NCBI GenBank assembly: GCA_963082975.1
Contig: OY720349.1
Coordinates: 46,295,962-46,359,961 of the forward strand
Direction: 5' to 3'
Length of the DNA: 64,000 bases
Origin: Labia minor
Lineage: Eukaryota > Arthropoda > Insecta > Dermaptera > Spongiphoridae
The number at the start of each line of letters is the position of its first letter. Within the stretch, counting starts at the first letter, position 1. The notes beneath the pieces were generated by a model. That model made no database searches. It was not told the DNA's origin and saw only the letters and a program-made list of their open reading frames with translations. This document shows positions 36,460 through 48,958 of the stretch, one piece after another. The position numbers were made by a program, and so were the translations under genes.

Positions 36460-37840
36460 AATTATCTACCCATTTAACTCTAAATACCAACATCGACTCT
36501 GGGACATACTTACTTACTATGATCCAGAATTCGGAAAATTACTCTTCAAAATTCTCTTGAGAATGGCACTAAAATGAATATCGAAACGTCGAGGTTCAAA
36601 TTTCACAAAAACACAAGTAAATAACCCGAAAATATTTTTCATATACATTATATATATATATATATATATAAATTATAAAATATAAATTATAAAGATTATT
36701 TTCATATTTGTATATTTTAATTTTAAAATAATAATAATAATTAAAAGATTTTTATATCAATTGTTTTTTCAATAAATTCTCAATGTTTGAAAATTAATAA
36801 TTTATTATTTTACAGATCGTTTATAGATAAAATTTTATAATCTCAGATACGAATAGTTTCTCTTCAATTGAATTTCGAATCATTTAAATTATTGATTTAA
36901 AACATGATTCTTATCTTTTTATTACAACATATATGTTTTTTTTTTACTTAATAAATCATTCTTTCAATTTAACAAATAAAATAAGAGATCAATTAAGTAA
37001 ATATTTATTGACTAAAGTAGAAAATTAAAAAAGATCAATCATATGTAAGATAGATGCTATTTTTAAAAAAAAAAAATTGAACAAAGAAAATGAAAATGTG
37101 CATTACTAGATAAATTTGAATTTCAAATAAAAAATTGCATGAAATTTGTGTTGACTAATATGAATTAAAGATAGCGAGAATGGTTGATTGGGATCAACAA
37201 GCTGTCGAAAGGATTACTAATAAAGTCGGTGACAAACAACGAACGAGCTAGCGGAGCAAGTGGAAGGGGTGAGGGGTCGATAGAAAAAGTAGAGTTTGGA
37301 ATGATCGATCTCTCTTAAAGGGTCCATTGACATCTGACATTCGATTGCAGATCATTTATTTTATAACCAAGACAAATATTGAATCGTGAAGAGGCCTGTT
37401 GGGGTGAACTTCCGAACAGAAGCGATTCACTTTATATGTTCTTTCTGATTTTTTTTTTATAAAAACTCACCCCAAGCTATATAATATATCTGGCTTTCAA
37501 TTTTATTTAACTTTAAATTCTATACTTAAGTATTAACTTTGTTTTAACTGTAATTAGTTTTAAAATATTAATATTACTATAATATATAAATATAATCTAA
37601 TTAATAAATTATCTTTATTTTGTTAATATTTTTTAACATTTCATAAGAAAAAATTATGTAAGTTATTTGTTTATATTGATCGAACTGTTATCTAGTCGTT
37701 AGCGCTGTGTCAAATATAAATTGTGAAAAAAATTAGCAATACATGTTCGTTCTCACACACACACACACACATAATAGTATTTTAAAGAAAGGATTTGTCA
37801 TTACTATATTATTTATAAATAATTATGTTTGTGGTATTTT
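36460..37840. other. Intron with a GC-richer island at 37.2 kb
   Basis: 37160-37430 contains TCGGTGACAAACAACGAACG, GAGCTAGCGGAGCAAGTGG and GTTGGGGTGAACTTCCGAAC, unlike its surroundings. It carries no long ORF and no transposon ends, so it may be a conserved non-coding element or an untranslated exon. Confidence 0.4.
37754..37771. repeat. CA microsatellite
   Basis: Nine CA units in the first intron, just beside the mariner fragment at 37.85 kb. Confidence 0.95.
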
Positions 37841-37844
37841 CATA

Positions 37845-38240
37845 TGAAGAATTTTTCCAAAAGTTGAGGAGAAATAGCTTGAGTTTTCATATTTAAAGTT
37901 TCATATTTAATTCCAAAATTCCCCGAGAAACCCACTGTTTTGACTGCTGTTTGGTCTCTGGTGTGTTGTGGCAGATCCACGGGTACAAAACGACTTAAAA
38001 ACTCGGTTTCAGTGATGTTTTTTTTTTGCAAAAAATAATGCTTAATGAGCACACGAAATTCACGCTTTTCCTTTTTCTTCTCAAATCTTGAGGTAGTCAA
38101 ACAAAATCTAAAAAAAACAGCTGGTACATATTTCGACAGGAGTCAGTTGATAGTTGTCTGCTGACAGGAGCAGTGATGCCATTTCATTTAAGAGGTGATA
38201 AATACAAAAAGTCACGTACTTATTGACCTGCCCTCGTGTA
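37845..38240 (-). mobile_element. Mariner-like element, 5' part (same family as 11.3 kb)
   Basis: The right-hand TIR (complement of CGAGGGCAGGTCAATAAGTA) is at 38211-38236. Inward on the minus strand come a 5' UTR matching the 11.3-kb element, then RFEKKKEKREFRVLIKHYFL and TETEFLSRFVPVDLPQHTRD, the N-terminal helix-turn-helix region of a mariner transposase. The ORF runs 86 codons and then loses similarity. The other end of the element is missing. Confidence 0.78.
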
Positions 38241-38809
38241 TATACGTAACATATATATATATATGAAAATTCACCCGTCCAGACAATCTAAAAATCCACC
38301 TTGTCAGACCCATAATCCCAAAAATTTCATCCATCATAAATAATTCAATTATTTCTTTATTCTCAGTTTGATTAAAACGATTAAAAAATGATTAGAAATA
38401 TAAGTTCCTTATTTGATTAAAATACAAATTATAAAAACAAAAAAAAAAAAAACAAAAAATAAACGATTTCCTATTGATTTTAATCTAAAATATTTTAAAT
38501 AGATGCAAATGAATCACTTCACTGTCATCTAGCACGAGAACGACATAAACATTGGATAGGCTTTATAATCTATGATGCAATGACAACTTGTTTTTGATTT
38601 TGGCTAGGTCGATACAGATATCATTCAATTCCGGATTGACATATTAAGTTCTTAACCTGAATTTATTTCATCAAAACACTAATTAAGGAAACGGAAATTA
38701 TATTTTGGAATTCAATAAAAAAAAAAAGTTTTATTGTTTTTTTTTTTTTTTTTTAATTAGTAAAAATATAAAATTTTAAAATGTTATTTTCAATAATTTA
38801 TTCCATTAA

Positions 38810-39628
38810 TCTTCTTATAAATAAAAATGACTTTTGTAATTGCATCACTCATTAACGCCTGGACCAATTTTGACAATTCTTTTTTTAAAATGTTCGTTGA
38901 AGTCCAAGGATGGTTTTTCCGGCGAGAAAAAATCGAATAATTGTCGGGAAAACCCTAAAAACAGCCCTTTTCTTTACATTTTCTTATTGATGACGTCACA
39001 GCTAGGGATAAAAAATGATTACCGCCGTTTTTTAAAATAATTAAATTATTCTATAGATTATAAAATATTTTTAAGATAAATAATTAATTTTATCAAATAA
39101 ATATCTAATTATTTTCAGGTAATTTTATATATATTTTAATATTATTATTATAGTTTTAATTTTTTTAAGTAATTTCTTTTTATTTTAATTTTTATATTTA
39201 AGCTAAATATCATTTAATATTTTTTAAATTTATTAATTTAATTAAATACATTTGTTTAAAATTGTTTTTCATAATATCAATTAGTTTGTATTTCTATTTA
39301 AAACGTTTTATTTATTTAATTTAATTTAATTTATTTTTTGATCATTTTATTTGTATTTTTATATTAATAATTGTTTTTTTTAGATAATTTAAAACATTTC
39401 GATTGCCTTTTTTACCGACCGACGATAGTAAGGGAGGTATTGTTTTCACACCAAATTTCACATGAGGAGATTTTTTTACATATCACCACGAATGTATTGG
39501 TTTTATCCTCGGGAAAAATCATCTTCATTATGTTTTTCATAATTTAAAATTATATGACGTCACCCAGCCCTTCATGACGTCACAGCTTCCTTATTATAAT
39601 CACGGGCAACGCCGGCTACTTCAGCTAT
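38810..39628 (+). mobile_element. Possible third Helitron with family A sequence inside its 3' half
   Basis: A|TCTTCTTATAAATAAAAATG at the left is Helitron-like, and the first 200 bp (GCATCACTCATTAACGCC... TGATGACGTCACAGC) resembles Helitron 5' regions. A plausible 3' terminus, CGGGCAACGCCGGC then TACTTCAGCTAT, lies at 39601-39627 but within family A copy 5. Whether these two ends ever belonged together is uncertain. Confidence 0.35.
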
Positions 39629-39791
39629 ATATTATAAATAAAATAAAATTAAAAATATTTATGTTATATTTATATCTGTTTTTTATTACATTAATAGATA
39701 TATTAAAATTATTTGAAATTGTTTCTGTAGCTGGAAATTAATTTATTTCAAACCGTCGGTCGGTTCAGACCTGGCTACAGGTCAACTTATT
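39412..39791 (+). mobile_element. Family A (DINE-1/Helentron-like) copy 5, short form
   Basis: Starts TACCGACCGACGATAG and ends at the hairpin GACCTGGCTACAGGTC and AACTTATT. The GTCY microsatellite and surrounding 270 or so bases are absent: block A runs directly into block A'. Two intact TGACGTCA sites lie at 39555-39562 and 39575-39582. An extra GC-rich segment (CGGGCAACGCCGGCTACTTC) is inserted at 39603-39622. Confidence 0.88.
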
Positions 39792-39903
39792 ACTATATTA
39801 ATTTTGAATTTTGATTTTATTTATTTATTTACTTAAAAATTTAATTTTATTAAATAAATATCTAATTATTTTCAGGTAAGTTTATATATTTTTTATTTTT
39901 TAA

Positions 39904-40537
39904 TCTCATTATGCTAGCTAAAATTGTTTGTTTGTATTAATGGTTTCGAGGCAGGAAAAGTGATGGGGTTTGAAATTATAATAGTGATAATGCAAAATAA
40001 ATAGTATCAGAGCGAATAATATTTGCAAAGAATTTAAATCGAGGTTGCAATCGGGAAATTATTATCAAAGGGGATCAAAATTAAAATATATAAAACAATT
40101 ATTTTTTCTGTTGTATTATATGGGTGGGAGGCATGGTCTATAACCCTGGGAGATGAGAGTAGATTCAGAGTATTTGAGAAAAGGATTCTTCCCAAGATTT
40201 ATGGGCCAAAGAAAGATGAGGACACCGGGGAATAGCGGAGACTGCATAACAAGGAATTGCATGACCTCTATGCATCTCTAGATATAGGTTATAAAATAGA
40301 GAAGGCTGGGTTCGGCAGGGCACATGGCTAGAATGGGAGAGGAAAAATATATTGGTGGGGAGTTCGATTGGAAAACGTCCGTGTGGAAGACCAATAGTGA
40401 ACAGGGAGGAACGTGAGAGAAATGGGACAGGGTAGGAGTTAGATGGTTATAGCTCAGAATAGGGACACTCGGGGGGGTACAGGGGGCGGAGCCCCCGTCT
40501 AGGTGTGGAGAGCGCCGAAGGCGCTCGGAGCAGCTAG
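39904..40537 (+). mobile_element. Helitron (non-autonomous) carrying a retrotransposon fragment
   Basis: The 5' end A|TCTCATTATGCTAGCTAAAA matches the element at 23248. The 3' end has two perfect hairpins, GGGGGCGGAGCCCCC (40480-40494) and GAGCGCCGAAGGCGCTC (40510-40526), then GGAGCAG and CTAG|T. This fits the Helitron 3' rule (hairpin about 10 nt before CTRR, insertion before T). The interior is mostly an RTE-type reverse-transcriptase tail. Confidence 0.75.
40060..40450 (+). pseudogene. RTE-like reverse transcriptase C-terminal fragment
   Basis: The plus strand reads IKIYKTIIFSVVLYGWEAWS, then LGDESRFRVFEKRILPKIYG, PKKDEDTGE (TAG stop), RRLHNKELHDLYASLDIGYK and, in a shifted frame, LVGSSIGKRPCGRPIVNREE. 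This is the recognisable thumb/C-terminal portion of RTE-type ORF2 (YKTIIxPVxLYGxExW ... RRLHNEELHDLY ... GKRPxGRP). Stops and frameshifts make it a pseudogene. It lies inside the Helitron at 39904-40537. Confidence 0.85.
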
Positions 40538-40539
40538 TA

Positions 40540-43500
40540 GTAAAATGAAATTAGATAATAAATCTTAATAATATTATAAATGATAAATTAGATACCTAGT
40601 GACTATAGTAAAATCTTCAAGGCGATGGTTTCTTGAGAAATGGGTCAAATAAACAAATCCAAAAATGTCATTTCATCAAGGCAATAACTATTAATAAAAA
40701 TAGACAAACATGATATCTTCCCTAGTATGTTCCATACTTATTTACAATCTACTAAAGAATATATTAAAATTAAATAAATATATCATTATAACCTTCATAA
40801 ACTAATTTAAATGGAAAATCTTATTTTTATTGATTTTTTTATAGAATACCTTATGTTGTTAAATTTTTTAAAATATTTTTCCAAAAATATTTGTGATTTT
40901 TTCATATAAACACTTGCTTAAATAAATGATAGGGCTGAATTAGCACAAATTAAAATCTTTCTCAACAGTCAAATTTTATAAATTCTCAGTTCAAGGGGCT
41001 TTAAAATATAATATTTTTAATCTTTTACATGCAGTCTTGTGTTGAGTTTTATTTTTAAAACTATTAGATAATTTATTATATTCATATTATTTATTATGCA
41101 ATATTTTAAATTAAATGAATGGAGAAGCATGGATGGGATTTAGGTTGTGTAATAAACACATTCTAGATGCGAGATAAAATTGACACAAGCAATAATTCGA
41201 AAATTCTGTGTTTAAACATTCATAAAAAAATTAAAACAAAAAACAATTTTAATAATACTTAATTAAAAATTACTTGTGCATAACATATAAGAAATAATAA
41301 AAAAATAAATAAAATATTTTGTTTCGTTTTTTTAATTATAAATATAAATATATAAGATTTAATTTTCAATTTATTAAACTCCTCTCTTATTACAAACCCC
41401 CAAAGGAATTCCAACCCTTTTCAGTAACTTGAATAAAAACCCACAAATATTTTAGAAAAAATTCTTTTGAATCAATTTTACCTAAAATTCTATTTAATTA
41501 CATTACTTTTAGAGGTAAATGTTGAATGTTTGGTATGTGTAGATAAAATAATAATATTAAATTTAATTGATTTTCTCTTTATACTTTTTGTAATGGAATT
41601 ATAGTTATAAAGCGGAATGTAAATCGCATTAGGAAATTAAACCATACTTCTAATTTATTTTCCATATCAGTGAATTTCTGTTTTTATTTACCCTTTAAAA
41701 AAGATATAAATTATTATATATTGGAAGTTTCAAGTGTGTTTTTTTTTCTTTATTTTAAATTTCACAAAAATAAAATATTACTAAATTTATCTTCTATTGG
41801 CCTCTACTTCTATTTAATTATAATTATACTTCAAATAGTTCTTATTACTTTTTTTTAAGGATTAAAGGAAATGTAATCAACAAATGGATTTAATATGTGC
41901 TTATAATGGAATTTATGATGTTCGTTCATTAAAAGTTTTATGTTAATAGAATAACGAGTGTAGTGAGGGAGATATGAGTCATTGGCTCACCTTCTCTATT
42001 GACTGACTGCCTTATCTATTTTTAACTGAAGTCCATTAAATGTAATTCAGGTTCGAGACAAAGCCACAGGCCTGGCGAAGAAGTAAAGTAAGTAAGTAGG
42101 CGGATTGATTTGAAGGGAAAGGTAGTCAAGTAGACAGGTAGAGTTGTGTAGGGGGCGGCCAAATGACGAATGAACAACAGAAAAGAGGAGAGAGGGAGGC
42201 GGCTAGAAGAGAAGAAGGGAATGAGGAATGGAAGTAACAAGCAAGCTGGGTTAGCGAACCGTTACTTAGAAAAGGCAACGAACCTGGCTGCCGAGTGAGA
42301 GCGATTCTGTTTGCCATTCGATTTTGATCAAATATTGAAAAGGTAACGAGATCCTTTTAGAAAATAAAGAAATCTAATGAAAATAAAAGCAACAATGCTT
42401 AATTTAGACATGAGATCTTATTGATTGGATAGATTTCATTCGATTACAAAACCTTGAAGAATATTAGAGATAATAATCAATAATTATATATTCTAGTTTT
42501 AATATTTTAGTTATATTAGAAAAATTCGACATCATAATTTTCTTTACATCACAAATAATTTTTAATTATCTGGCTAATTAATTATTTATTAACAATTATT
42601 TTACATTTTTTCAAATATTTCTATTTCGAAAATTATTAATGATTAATACAAAATAAAAATAAAAATTCAATATATTTGAAAAATTATTTAAGATATATAA
42701 ATATATTTATTTATATATAATTCTCAACATAACATTTTTAGGTAATTGTTTACGGAAAGTATCGAGGATTTGGATGAAACTTTGCCAGTGGATTCCTTTT
42801 TTAATTCCAACGAAACTTACCTTATGCAATATTTCTCGGTCTCTTCTAGTTTATGAGATAAAAATTATTAAAATTTGCATATAAATCCATTGATATTCTA
42901 TTTAGTTACCATGTTTTATTCATTTGGACAGCAGTTGTCTCCACTAATTTTTAGGGTTTTTTTTTAGTTCGGGATGGATATATGTGAAAATTAAGAAATT
43001 AATTAAATAAATAATTTTCCTATATCCAAACCGAACCAAAAAACCGAAAATTAGTGAATAAGTGAATAATTATTAAATTAGTCAATAAAAAATTACTTAA
43101 TGGATGCACATTTCGACGTTCATAACCAGCTGATCTGTCAAACTTAAAATTTTTTATCCCGTAAACTTGAAGAGTCTGAGAAATAATACATAAGGAAAGT
43201 TCCTTTGGAATTAAAAAAAGGATCTAGGAAAATTTCATCCAAATTCCTGAAGCTTCCCGTTTTGTAAACATTTACCCATTTTAGAGAGAGTGATAAACAA
43301 TGAATACAAAAAAAAAAACAAATAGTAAAACAAGAAAATTGATTAAATAATGACAAGGCAGAGAAATCAATATAAATACAAAATTTTATTTAATTATAAA
43401 TCAATTGTTTGTTCAATAGGCATTAATGAGCAGAAAAGATTAAGATGTGGATAAAAACTTAATATCAGATTTGTATTTCTTTATCTTTTAAGTTATCCTA

Positions 43501-44370
43501 GATAAAGGAAAGTCAATTAAATTTAAGACTGTTAGACTTAATATGAATTAGATTTACTAATTTAATTTTTATTGAAATTGTATTAATTAATTAATTTAAT
43601 GTAAAAGGAAAAAATCATTAATTTCAAAAAGCCCTTTGTATAATTTTAAATAGAAAAAAAAACAAATTTTTAGATATCATCGGAGAGTTTATATTGAAAT
43701 GCATGGATCGAAATAAGAAATAAAAGAAGCAATTAAGTGAAATAATTTAAATATTTATTCAAAGTCTAAAGGAAAAATAAATTAAAGAAACATTTGAGAA
43801 AACTATGATAGTTGGTATAAAAGGGACTTGAAATCTCTCGGGTCAACCCTTTATTTCACTTAAGGGAAGGAAACGAACGAAGCAAAAGAAAAAGAAGGAA
43901 AATAATAACTGTGTGGGAACAACTATGGCCAACAGCCACGTCTCGTTAGATGGCAGCCCTGGGACTTTCTATAATTTTAATTAAGTTTTCTTTTATTAAT
44001 GGCAACAATGTTTTAATAACTTAGCCGGCTTTTTTCTCTATGTAATATAAAAGATGAATTATCTCCATTAAAAGAATAAAAAAAGTGTTTAACAAAAGAT
44101 TTTAAAACAAATGCTTTAAAATTAGTAATCTGCAGTGCTTCTATTTTATCCATATCTATTATATATATATATTTCAAAATAATACTAGTTACATTCAACA
44201 TGATCCAAATATACAACTCATTACCATTCTTTAAAGAAATATTCATTAATGTGAATTTAAAATATTGAAGTCATTCATTCTTTTTATATTGTTTTTATTA
44301 TTGAAATATTATTTAAATAAATAAAAACTAATTATTTTTAACATTCCATTTTAATATTTTTGAAGGTATA
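40540..44370. other. Intron with a GC-richer island at 42.0-42.3 kb
   Basis: 41950-42310 is purine-rich on the plus strand (GGGAGATATGAGTCATTGGC, GGGGGCGGCCAAATGACG, GAGAGGGAGGCGGCTAG) with TAAG and GTAAGTA-like runs at 42084-42098. Two overlapping minus-strand ORFs are pyrimidine-translation artefacts. It could be a promoter or non-coding exon. The rest is AT-rich. Confidence 0.4.
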
Positions 44371-44375
44371 GTAAT

Positions 44376-44871
44376 ATGGGCTGAAAATTCCCGGGATTTT
44401 TCAATAGATGACGCCACTAGAAAATGAACATGACTCATTTCGAGAGGCTCATCTGTCACTCGTTTATGTATGTAGTATCATGACATTTTGTCCATTCGTT
44501 TATAAGCTACAGTCGTTTAAGTGACTTTCGCCTTCATAAGAAAAATGAAAAAACAGGAATATCGCGTCTTGATAAACTGTTGTTCTCGAAAGAGCAGATG
44601 TGGCATAACATTCCTGCAACCACTGCAATGATTGTTCACAAGTTTTTCCCATTAAAAAACAATTTTTAATCAAGACGCGATATTCCTGTTGTTCCATTTT
44701 TCTTATGAGGGCGAAAGTAACGTCACACAAACGACTGTAGCTTGTAAACGAATGGACAAAATGTCATGATACTTCATAGATAAACTAGTGACAGATGAGC
44801 CTCTTGAAATGAGACATGTTCATTTTCTAGTGGCGTCACCTATTGAAAAATCCCGGAAATTTACAGCCCAT
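44376..44871 (-). mobile_element. Mariner foldback derivative made of two 5' ends
   Basis: It is a near-palindrome. The left arm (44376-44574) and right arm (44668-44871) are about 200 bp each and roughly 90% complementary, starting ATGGGCTG / CAGCCCAT, with a loop of about 90 nt. The right arm and loop encode, on the minus strand, MEQQEYRVLIKNCFLMGKTC and SLQWLQECYATSALSRTTV, the transposase N-terminus of a mariner element. The left arm repeats the first codons. There is no catalytic region. The size and shape make it a foldback. Confidence 0.88.
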
Positions 44872-44874
44872 GTT

Positions 44875-47800
44875 ATATATAGAGAGATCATATTCAAGAA
44901 TAGAAGATACTTCTTTAAAAGAAAGAGAGGAGGGAAGGAGTAAAACTTTAAAGTAATTTGGTAATGGAATGGAATATATATCAAAGAGGTTTTTAAATTA
45001 TATAATATTAGCACATGCATTTTGTTAAATAAAAAAAAAAATAAAAAAATTCTATTTAGATGGTGATTGAAAACAAACATTAAAGATTAATTTTCCAAAT
45101 ATGATATACATTAATATAAAAATATTTGATCTAATTTATAAATATAGATATATACACAATATAGAGATTGGTTTTATTTGTGAATTCAATATCCAAACAA
45201 AAATTATTTACATTTTTATTTTTTATTATTATTATTATTTTCCAGCGTGTTTTGCCGGTAAAATTTTACTTGATCTGTCATTCGTGTTTTGAAATTAAAT
45301 TTCTGTTCAAATAAGACATTTATAGTAATTCAAATCGAATTCTTTAAAAGATAAAAATAAGGCAGTAGAAAAAATCGCTTATAAAGGTAAATTTTCTATT
45401 CAAATACATAAGTTTTGGCAATTTCATTCAATCAAAATTTAATAACTTATTTCGGGTTGATCATTTCAATAACTTTTTATAATAAAACATTTCCTATCAT
45501 AGTTATGAAATTTCCAATTTAAATAGATAATGAGAAAAAAAAATTATATGAATATCAATATTTATTTCAAATATCAATATAACTTTGTAATAGCTATTAC
45601 ATATTTAGATAGGATGAAAGTTCAAAAATTATATTTACAAGGTTTACATGAAAAGCAATTAATAGTTGTTTTTTATCAACCCCATCGTGATTAAATATTA
45701 AATATTTAAAATATTGTTAGTTAACTTTAATAAATATAGAATCCATTGAAATTACTCAATAAAATAATATTCCAGTATTGAAAAGTACTTATTAAATATT
45801 TTAAAATTTTTCTAATTAAAATCTAAAACATTTTAAAGCTTAGCTTATTAAAAAAAAATTTGATAATAATAAAAACGAAAATAATTGGATTAAAATAGTT
45901 GATTTACATTGATGGGGTTTGATTTTTAAATTCAAATTACTTCTCTTTTATTTTTTATTTATGCTATTCCCCTAAAAAGCTTTGGTTTCGCCCATCAGTA
46001 TTGGGACGAAGGAGAATTTATTAATTTTATTATGGTTAGGAGATAGAATAAAATGAGTTCTATTTAAGTTTACTTTCACGATGTAAATAATCCAGTTGTG
46101 ATTTAACGAATGTCTATTTGAATGGTTTGAAGAGAGAGAAGTGAAATTATTATTTTGCGGTAATGTAAATAGAATTTTGTTGTCAACTTTCTCATTAATT
46201 CATTTTGTTTTCTGTCGTCTTAATAATAAAGTTTTTAATACAGATTCATCAACGGTTAGAGAGAGGGAATAAATTTATGAACAAAGAACCACAGGCAGAT
46301 GAAGAAGAAGAAATGTGCGTGACCCGAGAGGGAGACAACAAGAAAAAAAAATAACAAGCAATCACTAAAAAGGTGAAGGAAGTTCAACATCTTAATTGGC
46401 ATCCCGAAAAAAATATTTGAGATTATTTTGACATTTTGTTACAATTGAATTAAATTTACTGAGAGAGAACCTAATTTATAATATATTTATATATGGATAT
46501 TCTAAGCATGAAATCACAATTTAAAAAACACAAAATTATCCTAACAAAGATAAAAAATAAAAATTCCTTAAAAAAGTAAAAAAAAAAATGAATATTCGTA
46601 ATCTTAGTAGAAAAATTATTTAAATTAAAAAAATCATAATATTAATAATGAGTAGGTAAATAATTTAAAATAAAAAAAAATTGTCTTAAAGAATTTTAAT
46701 TTATATTATTAGAAAGAAAATATTTTCCTTACTTATTTTTTTTTGAACAATTTAAATTGCTGGATACATAAGAGGTATTTAAGAATATAATATATAAAAA
46801 ATTTTCTTGAATTATTCTCAAATGTTAACACGGTTTTGAACAAAATTTTTTATTAAAAAAAAAAAGAAAAAATTCTGCAAAATACTATAATTATAAATAA
46901 ACCATATCTTGGAACACTATAAGATAACATTTATATTTACTTAATTAAAAAATATTCACATATTCATAATTACAATTATCTTTATCATTTGAAAACATTA
47001 GTTGGGATCTTTATAAACAAAACAATTAATAATGATAGAATAACAATATTACATTTTAATTAATTAAAACGACTCTAAACTAAAATATTGGTTTATATTG
47101 ATATTTTTAATTAAATGAAGAAGAAGATGGTAAATTTAAGATAAGTATAGTTCCTTTGGAATGAATATAAATAAACCAATGGTATTTGAAAGTAGGTATT
47201 TATTATTAAATATAAATAAATAAATACCATGGATTGAAATTAAATTTGTATATATAATTACCATAATTAAATCAATTTTAATTTTTGTTTTTCAAATAAT
47301 TTTGAATAAATTAAAATTTTTTTATTTTTTTATTTTTAAGGTAAAATATATAAGTATATAAAATAATAAAATTATGAAAAGTTTATAATAATGTGGTCAA
47401 ATTTGTTCAAAGTGATATATATGAATATGTATATGAATTTGAGTAAATTTGATTGAAATTATCAAAATGATATTTTATTTAAAATATTGAAAGTAAATGA
47501 TAAATGATATCCTAGAGAAAATTTTAGAAATTTATTTTGTATATCTAGGCACATAGATCTTTTCATTTTTTCTATCTTATAATCTTAGAAAGAGAAATGA
47601 AATAATTGCTTGCAGCTATTTTCTTTCATAGTTTGTTAATGATTTGAGAATTTTGGAACCAATATTCTATGAACAAACCCACCTTGGTCTGATTTTTCAT
47701 TCTCAACAACGAAACAAAATGATTTGAGCAATATACTATTATTAAAAAAAAAACAAAAAAAAGAAAACAAAACAACAAAATTCAAATAAAACAAAAGCTT

Positions 47801-48950
47801 TAAGCAATCATTTTATGATTAAAATAAAACTTTAAAATAATATTTTTTTTTTGATTTTAATTTTTCTGGGTTTGTGTTTTTATTGAAATGAATCTTTGAA
47901 CAAGTAAAATAAATGTATGTAGAGGAATAAAAGTGAAAAGGGAGTGGAGGAGGGTGGAGGATGTTGAATGTCACAATCAAAGTAAGTATTCAACACTCAA
48001 CTTTTAATAGAAATTTCAAACATGTCATCTCTCTCTCTCTCTCCCTTTGCCCCTCTTGCTCCTCTTACTCCTCTTTCTCTCTCATTCCGATTTCTAAAGT
48101 AACGACAAGAAACATTCGACGAAAAAGACTCACCTAAATAACTATACAAACTCTTTGAAAATAATTCAATTAATTCTAAGCAAATGTATTTTACACATTT
48201 CTGATGAAATAGAGAAAGTTTAGGAGGAAAAAAAAAGCAAGATAATAAAATATTAAATTCTAGTATAGAATTATTTTATATCTTTATATAAAATGAAAAT
48301 AACTTTTTGTTTAGGTTCATACCTTTGTAAAAAATGTTGTTTTTTTTTGCTATTGAAATCACTTATCGTTTTCAAAACGCTATTTCAAGTTATTATTAGA
48401 ACGAGGGAGATGTATGGGATGTGGGAGGGGGAGATTTGAACTTTGCATGTTAAGGTGACAACTCTAAATTGCTAACAAATATTTCTCAAATGATGAATAA
48501 TGAACTTGAGAAAAAAAAGAAAAAAAAAATTCAGAAGCAAAAAGTGAATGTGGCAAGAGGGTGATAAAAGGAGAGGGAGGGCAAGGAGTGGTCCAAGGAC
48601 GACCGAAAGGTCGCTCTCTTCAAATCCTGAGGCGACAGTTCAAAATCCCTCCTGGTGGGCAGACGTTTAGCACCACTTCCTCAATAAGCGTGCCGGGATT
48701 ATGAATTAATGGATTTCTAGAACCCAGAGTGCATCTTATCCGATTGGCTAAATATGAATCATGAATTGGAAGGATTAAGAAACAATTTCATTTATCAATT
48801 AATTATAAAATTAAAAAATAAATAAAAAATATTAAAAATTCAATAATTTAAATGCTAAATCTATTTATCATTTATGATATTATTTATTATTATGAAATTG
48901 ACTAAGGAACTTAAGTTCAAAAATTATTTTGGATTCCCAACCCCATTCTG
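44875..48950. other. AT-rich intron with a GC-richer island at 48.5-48.75 kb
   Basis: Mostly A/T sequence. 48540-48750 (GGTGATAAAAGGAGAGGGAG ... GACGACCGAAAGGTCGCTC ... GTGCCGGGATTATG) is GC-rich and includes a GCGACC/GGTCGC palindromic patch (48601-48617). No ORF or repeat family identified. Confidence 0.4.
48028..48043. repeat. CT microsatellite in a pyrimidine-rich stretch
   Basis: TCTCTCTC run followed by CCCTTTGCCCCTCTTGCTCC and more pyrimidines to about 48083. The opposite strand is purine-rich GA sequence. Confidence 0.85.
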
Positions 48951-48958
48951 ATAACAAG

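Noticed and set aside
42022..42317. Two overlapping minus-strand ORFs rich in Leu, Ser, Phe and Pro.
   Set aside because: They result from reading a pyrimidine-rich strand; both frames look equally 'open', which argues against coding.
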